From: Occallatibacter sp.
Lineage (GTDB): Bacteria; Acidobacteriota; Terriglobia; Terriglobales; Acidobacteriaceae
Length of the DNA stretch: 36,623 nt
Assembly (NCBI GenBank): GCA_017883405.1
Contig: JADGNO010000250.1
Location: forward strand, 1 to 36,623
Direction: 5' to 3'
The notes beneath the pieces are model-generated. The model saw only the letters and a list, made by a program, of their open reading frames with translations, was not told where the DNA came from and made no database searches. Within the stretch, counting starts at the first letter, position 1, and the number at the start of each line of letters is the position of its first letter. The position numbers and the translations under genes were made by a program. Shown here in pieces: positions 31,227 to 36,623 of the stretch.

Positions 31227-33794
31227 CTATTCGGTTCTTAATGCCTGCATGGGTTCAATCGATGCTGCACGGCGCGCGGGGATGAAGCCTGCCGCTGCGG
31301 CGCAGATAATCAGCATCAATGGTGCACCGGCGATGGCCAGCGGATCGTAGCTGTCTACGCCCCATAAAAGCACTTTCATCAGATAGCCTGCGTAAAGCGA
31401 CGCTGGAATTCCGAGCAGCAGTCCGATGAGGATTTGCCACATTGCGCCACGCATGACCATGCCGACCACGCTTGACCGTGTAGCACCAAGCGCCATGCGC
31501 ACGCCGATCTCCCCTCTCCGCCGCACAACGAAATACGACATCACGCCGTAGAGTCCTACTGAAGCGAGGATGAGGGCCAACACTCCGAACAGGCTGCTGA
31601 GGCGCGCAACGAGCCGATCCTGATTGAAGTTGCCGGATACTTGTGCCTGGAACGTGCGCAGGTCATTCACGGTAAGATTCGGATCGATGCCGGCGAGAGT
31701 GTGGCGGATCAACGACTCCACGTCCTGCTGCGGCGAATTAAAGCCGATGATCATTGCGTTCATCATCATCGACTGTGTTTCTGTCGAGATCATCTCCGGC
31801 TCTTTGTAACCTGTGTAGGTCTGCGATAACGAACGCAAGAAAACGGGACGCACATCGCGCGAGGGATTGTTGATTTTGAAATCCTTGAAGACGCCAACAA
31901 TTTCAAAACTACCGGAGTACTGAGGTTTATCGATGCCGAAGTGCTGGCCGATTGGGTCCTGGTTTGGATAGAACCTTTTGACAAACGCCTGGTTCACAAT
32001 CGCAACCAGCGGTGTTGCGGCGGTGTCCTGTTCCGTAAAATTCCGGCCGCGAATGATGGGCACGCCAATTGACTCAAGGAAATGCGTGCTGACGCGATCC
32101 CACGTGGAACCGCATGGCATATTGTGGGTTGGCGCACCGTGGCCCTGCTGGATTACGCATTCTCCCCAGTTATCGCCTTCGAGAGGGCTGTACATTGAGA
32201 GGCTGAAGCTCGTAACTCCCGGCAGCGCCGAGAAGCGATCCTGCATTGACCGATACAGCGCCGGCAAGCGATCTGCGGTGTAACCAGCGCCGGCCGGATC
32301 GAAATGTAGAACGTAGCGATTGGTTGTGACGATGCCAAAGTCCTGATGTTCCTTTTTGGCCAGAGATTCAGTGGTAAGAATGGCGGCAGCCAACAGGACC
32401 ACCGACAATGCCGCCTGAAATACAACCAACGATTTCTGCGAAAACGATATACGGTCGCGATGAGCGCCGTCGCCGCGCGCCATGCCGCGCAACGCTTCTG
32501 CCGGCTGCGCGTGAGACGACAGTAAAGCAGGGCCCACGCCAAACAAAATTCCAGTGGCGAGCGAAACCAAAAAAGTAAAGCCGAGAATCGGCAGCGATGG
32601 ATTTGGATCGATGGCCAGATTCTGCGCATCGGGAAAGGCGAGCGCAAGGATGGTTCGGCTACCGAGGAACGCGACTCCAAGACCAGCAAGACCGCCGATG
32701 CATGCCAGCAGCACGCTCTCAGTGAGGGTTTGCGCAATGACGCGGTAACGTCCGGCGCCGAGGGCCATGCGCAGCGCAATCGCGGAGCGGTTAGACGTTG
32801 CACGGGCAAGCAGTAGATTGGCAATATTGGCGCACGCAATCAGCAACACCACGGACGAAAGAATCATCAGCAGGTTGAGGCCCTTGCCTGTTTCCTGCTG
32901 CAGATTCTGGATGCCGCCGCCGGCTGGCGTGAGTACAACGTGCATTTTGGGAACCAGCAAATTGCCGCCGTTCGAAATCATTTGCGGGCGCGAGAGGATC
33001 CATTGACGCAGCGCGCCTGAGAGCTTGGCCTGCAGAGCTGCTATGTCTGTTCCCTGCCTTACGCGGCCTATCGGATAAAGCCAATGCGACTCCTGATGAT
33101 GAAGGATGGAACTGTCGCCGCGCACGTACGGCTCAGTGTTGACAGGAATCCAGAAGTCGGGCGCGTTGTCTGTAATCCGGTCGCCAAAGAAGCCCGGCGG
33201 CGCAATGCCGATTACGGTAAACGGTCGGGCCTGAATGTAGATGGTGGAGCCGACGATGGACGGATCGGCGTTGTACTCGCCTTGCCATGCGTTGTATGCC
33301 AATACAACGGTAGGCGAAGCGGACGGAGTATCGTCGCTGTTCTGGAACACGCGGCCGGCGTAAGAGCTGACGCCGAAGGTGGAAAAATAATTCCCAGTGA
33401 CGATTTCGCCACGCAAATGTTTGGGCAAATTGTTGCTGCGCCGCACAGACCACGCCCACTGGCCCGCCTGGGCCGCAGCCAGCTCTTCGAATTCCGGCGC
33501 GGAGTTCTTCAGGTAGATATATAGATCCGTTGAGAAGATGGAGAAGTCGCCGGTGGTCGATGCATCCTCAGGGAATCCGCCGTCGACGCAGCACTGACCG
33601 GTATCGCCAATGCGATAGAGTTGCGCGGGATTTGCCACGGGAAGCGAGCGCAGCATGATGGCATGCACGAGCGTGAAAATTGCCGTATTGGCGCCAATGC
33701 CAAGCGCGAGCGTAATCACGGCAGTCAGCGTGAATCCAGGTGACTTGCGCAATTGTCGCAAAGCGTAGCGAAGGTCCTGCCACAGGCGATTCAT
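31227..33794 (-). CDS. ADOP-family duplicated MacB/FtsX permease, second copy
   Basis: The product has 855 residues, the usual length of acidobacterial duplicated permeases. It begins MNRLWQDLRYALRQLRKSPGF and a helix LTAVITLALGIGANTAIF. A periplasmic MacB core (about 45-300) and three FtsX helices (about 310-460) follow. After that comes a second half with a helix near 470, a second periplasmic domain (about 490-715), and three helices. It ends PARRAASIEPMQALRTE. The second FtsX block carries GVMSYFVVRRRGEIGVRMALG, the coupling helix that meets the ATPase. It lies 29 bases after the first permease. Substrate unknown. Confidence 0.92.
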   Translation of the reverse strand: MNRLWQDLRYALRQLRKSPGFTLTAVITLALGIGANTAIFTLVHAIMLRSLPVANPAQLYRIGDTGQCCVDGGFPEDASTTGDFSIFSTDLYIYLKNSAPEFEELAAAQAGQWAWSVRRSNNLPKHLRGEIVTGNYFSTFGVSSYAGRVFQNSDDTPSASPTVVLAYNAWQGEYNADPSIVGSTIYIQARPFTVIGIAPPGFFGDRITDNAPDFWIPVNTEPYVRGDSSILHHQESHWLYPIGRVRQGTDIAALQAKLSGALRQWILSRPQMISNGGNLLVPKMHVVLTPAGGGIQNLQQETGKGLNLLMILSSVVLLIACANIANLLLARATSNRSAIALRMALGAGRYRVIAQTLTESVLLACIGGLAGLGVAFLGSRTILALAFPDAQNLAIDPNPSLPILGFTFLVSLATGILFGVGPALLSSHAQPAEALRGMARGDGAHRDRISFSQKSLVVFQAALSVVLLAAAILTTESLAKKEHQDFGIVTTNRYVLHFDPAGAGYTADRLPALYRSMQDRFSALPGVTSFSLSMYSPLEGDNWGECVIQQGHGAPTHNMPCGSTWDRVSTHFLESIGVPIIRGRNFTEQDTAATPLVAIVNQAFVKRFYPNQDPIGQHFGIDKPQYSGSFEIVGVFKDFKINNPSRDVRPVFLRSLSQTYTGYKEPEMISTETQSMMMNAMIIGFNSPQQDVESLIRHTLAGIDPNLTVNDLRTFQAQVSGNFNQDRLVARLSSLFGVLALILASVGLYGVMSYFVVRRRGEIGVRMALGATRSSVVGMVMRGAMWQILIGLLLGIPASLYAGYLMKVLLWGVDSYDPLAIAGAPLMLIICAAAAGFIPARRAASIEPMQALRTE

Positions 33795-33823
33795 GAGCTT
33801 CTACTCCAAAGGGGAATGACTAA

Positions 33824-36268
33824 CTATTCAGTTCTGAGCGCGCGCATGGGTTCCACCATGGCAGCACGCCGCGCCGGCAGATAACAGGCGCACATCGTCA
33901 CCAGCAACAGGACCAAAGGAACAACGGCGAATGTGAGCCAATCGTTTGCGCCCACGCCAAAGAGCATTCCACGGAGCAGACGCGTGAATGCGACGGAGAC
34001 GGCGAGTCCAATGCCGAGCCCGATCAATGCAAGACGTATTCCCTGGCCCAGCACCTCGCGGAATACATCAGACTGCGCTGCACCAAGCGCCATGCGAATT
34101 CCGATTTCGTGGGTGCGCTGTTTTGTGCTGTAGGCAACTACGCCGTAAATTCCAACCGCGGATAACAACAGGGCCAACAGTCCGAATGTTCCTGCGAAGG
34201 CGACAGCGATGCGTTCAAATACGTTGCCGATCATCATGCTCTCGCGCATCGACGTTGTGTTGTATACCGGCAGGTCGGCATTCAAATCGTGAATGGCGCG
34301 TTCAACCGCCGATGCCAGCGCCAACGGGTCGCCGTTGGTGCGCACGTGCACTATCTGTTGACCGGAATTCCGCTGCAGCATTGGAACAAGCACCAATGGA
34401 GCCTGTTCGTAAACCATGCGCCTGTACTTTCCGTTCGCTGCAACTCCAACAACTGTGCACCAACCGCCGGCAATCTTGATGCGTTTGCCAATTGCGTTCT
34501 GGCCCGGCCAGTAGCGGTCGACGAGCGCCTTGTTCACAATGGCGACACTCTCGGATTTTGCATCGTCGGCAAGCGTAAATTCGCGTCCCGCCAATAGCGG
34601 CGTACGCAACGTCGCAAGGTAACCGGGGCCAACCAGTCCTCGATCCACTTCCATCGATTCACGCAGCCGGGGCACGTAGCCCGCGGGCTGGACGACGTCA
34701 GAGTGAATTGAAAAGCTGAGTGGTGAAAAATCTGCGATGGTGACCGACTGCGCACCGGGCAACTGTTTTAGATGCTCGAGCAATCGCCGGTCGAATTCGC
34801 TGGTCTGTGCGAAATTGTAGCCCATCGAATCAAGATCGATTGACGTGAGCAGCACCCCATCAGGATCAAACCCGGGATTCGTTTTCTGGGCATTCTGAAG
34901 GCTTCGCACAAACAGTCCCGCGCAAGCCAGAAGCAACAGAGAAAGCGCAATCTGCGCCACGACAAGGCCACCGGTAAGACGCGACTTTGAAATGCCGCCC
35001 GACGTGCTGAGCGATTCATCCTTGAGTACGGCAACGGGCGAAAGGCTTGAGCAACGCAGCGCCGGAATGACTCCGGAGATGGCCGCCGTCAGAACGGAGA
35101 CCAGAAACGCGGCCAGCAATACCGGGCCATCGACGCGGCCGTTCAGCGCCAGCGGCAATGTGGTTGATGGCAGGAAGTAGGACAGCGTGTTCGCGGACCA
35201 CAGCGTAATCACAATCGCTGCAACGCCGCCTGCCAGAGCTATCAGCAGATTCTCAACCAGCAACTGCCGCACCACGCGCCAGCGACCGGCGCCCATGGAG
35301 AGCCGAATGGCAAACTCGCGCCGGCGAGCGACTGAACGCACCAGCAGCAGATTGGCCACGTTGGCACAGGCCAGCATCAACAGCACTGCAGCGAGTGCCA
35401 GCAGAATGGGCAGCGTTCCGTAGAAATACACGTTGGCGCCAAACGGCGAGCGCCACAGAGGGTCGGTCGAAATCTGGTTCGGTCCCTGATGCTCGACTGG
35501 AAAGCGCTCTACGATGTGCTGCATGAGAACGTTCAGTTCGCCCGCTGCCTGGCTGGCATTGACGCCCGGCTTGAGTCTCCCCAGCACGTTCAACCATTGG
35601 GTGTCGCGTTGGTTGATGCGATTTGAGCCCCACACCAATGAATCCATCCCCAACGGAATCCATACCTGGCTGCGCAGCCCCGAGGCACAACCATGAAACC
35701 CTTTCGGAGCAACACCGACGATGGTGTAAGGATGCAAGTTGATCTGGATGGTCTTGCCGATGATGGCCGGATCGCCCGCATAGCGGTTTTGCCACAGGTC
35801 ATAGCCGATGACTGCCTCGGCCACGCCGCTTCGTTCATTGCTAAGCGTGGGCAAGAGAGTGCGGCCGAGCGCCGGCCGCACGCCAAGCGCCTCAAAATAG
35901 TTTGAAGAGGCCAGCGTGCCGTAAATGCGTTCCGGCTTGCCGGAGCCGGTGATCGACACGTAGTCATGGTGATACGCGAGCAAGCCCGCGAAGCTATGCG
36001 AGCTGTCACGTAGCTCCGCGTAGTCGAGGTACGAGAACGGAGGAGTGGGATGTTCGCTGCGTTCACCGCGCATGATGGTGATCATGTTCGAGGTGTGCGC
36101 TACTCCGGGAATCGGATCGAGCAGCGTGGAGTTGATCCAGCTGAAGATCGTGATGTTCGCGGCGATGCCGAGCGCAAGCGTCCCCACGGCAAGCAGCGAA
36201 AATCCCGGATTTTTGCGAAGTTGCCGCAACGCGAATTGCAGATCGCGCAGCAGATCCCGGAATAACAT
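33824..36268 (-). CDS. ADOP-family duplicated MacB/FtsX permease, first copy
   Basis: The product has 814 residues with the same two-half plan as the next gene: MLFRDLLRDLQFALRQLRKN, MacB core 1 (about 50-275), FtsX helices with NVANLLLVRSVARRREFAI, a second MacB core (about 450-685), FtsX helices with VAYSTKQRTHEIGIRMALG, and the end PARRAAMVEPMRALRTE. The start is supported by GGAGG inside the end of the preceding ATPase gene, 2 bases away, so it is coupled to an ATPase. That makes it non-orphan, unlike the ADOP proteins the family was named for. The two copies may form a heterodimer or serve separate ATPases. Confidence 0.92.
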   Translation of the reverse strand: MLFRDLLRDLQFALRQLRKNPGFSLLAVGTLALGIAANITIFSWINSTLLDPIPGVAHTSNMITIMRGERSEHPTPPFSYLDYAELRDSSHSFAGLLAYHHDYVSITGSGKPERIYGTLASSNYFEALGVRPALGRTLLPTLSNERSGVAEAVIGYDLWQNRYAGDPAIIGKTIQINLHPYTIVGVAPKGFHGCASGLRSQVWIPLGMDSLVWGSNRINQRDTQWLNVLGRLKPGVNASQAAGELNVLMQHIVERFPVEHQGPNQISTDPLWRSPFGANVYFYGTLPILLALAAVLLMLACANVANLLLVRSVARRREFAIRLSMGAGRWRVVRQLLVENLLIALAGGVAAIVITLWSANTLSYFLPSTTLPLALNGRVDGPVLLAAFLVSVLTAAISGVIPALRCSSLSPVAVLKDESLSTSGGISKSRLTGGLVVAQIALSLLLLACAGLFVRSLQNAQKTNPGFDPDGVLLTSIDLDSMGYNFAQTSEFDRRLLEHLKQLPGAQSVTIADFSPLSFSIHSDVVQPAGYVPRLRESMEVDRGLVGPGYLATLRTPLLAGREFTLADDAKSESVAIVNKALVDRYWPGQNAIGKRIKIAGGWCTVVGVAANGKYRRMVYEQAPLVLVPMLQRNSGQQIVHVRTNGDPLALASAVERAIHDLNADLPVYNTTSMRESMMIGNVFERIAVAFAGTFGLLALLLSAVGIYGVVAYSTKQRTHEIGIRMALGAAQSDVFREVLGQGIRLALIGLGIGLAVSVAFTRLLRGMLFGVGANDWLTFAVVPLVLLLVTMCACYLPARRAAMVEPMRALRTE

Positions 36269-36270
36269 GA

Positions 36271-36623
<353 letters not shown>

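Noticed and set aside
31227-36268. Two similar adjacent large genes taken as a recent tandem duplication
   Set aside because: The proteins share plan and end motifs but differ widely in sequence, so this is an old family pair, not a recent copy.

Overview
The window looks like chromosomal DNA from an Acidobacteriota bacterium, most likely class Terriglobia. The best evidence is two ADOP-type (acidobacterial duplicated permease) proteins, a two-hairpin REP-like element of a kind I associate with that class, and several small secreted or membrane families typical of it. No rRNA, tRNA, CRISPR array, prophage or insertion sequence is visible.

Layout. 1-3997 (+) is the 3' part of a type IV pilus/type II secretion assembly operon: PilB tail, PilM, PilN, PilO, a PilP-like protein and an unusual Gly/Ser-rich pseudopilin, closed by a strong terminator. 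4082-9983 holds an A-type Fe-S carrier, two small paralogous membrane proteins in convergent orientation with related 5' leaders, a CNNM/CorC transporter, a DUF4097-type adhesin-like protein, an acid phosphatase and a phosphoglycolate phosphatase. 10064-12802 carries a secreted repeat protein, a TIGR01777 epimerase and two secreted proteins of unknown role.

13003-18576 (all -) reads as a regulatory block. It has a PAS-PAS-GAF sigma-54 activator, a STAS + Crp/Fnr gene pair and an OmpA-like envelope protein. Sigma-54 (-24/-12) promoters lie in front of the OmpA-like gene (consensus at all 17 positions) and in front of the STAS-Crp pair, and a cluster of AGTGAC/GTCACT half-sites overlaps the end of the activator gene. 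A near-consensus CRP box sits upstream of one of the small paralogs, and the Crp-like protein keeps the SRETVxR recognition helix. This suggests, as inference, a cascade from activator to Crp-like regulator to membrane proteins.

18926-25742 is a mixed stretch: a 48-residue membrane protein, a DUF1648 protein, a DnaC-like ATPase, an SGNH hydrolase, a GT1 glycosyltransferase, ribosomal protein L31 and a Dus enzyme. 25765-36623 (-) is one long operon: ABC ATPase, ADOP permease, ADOP permease, ABC ATPase, TolC-like outer-membrane protein, NtrC-type response regulator and NtrY-like histidine kinase. It looks like a self-regulated MacB/TolC-type export system whose promoter, and any MacA-type adaptor, lie beyond the right edge.
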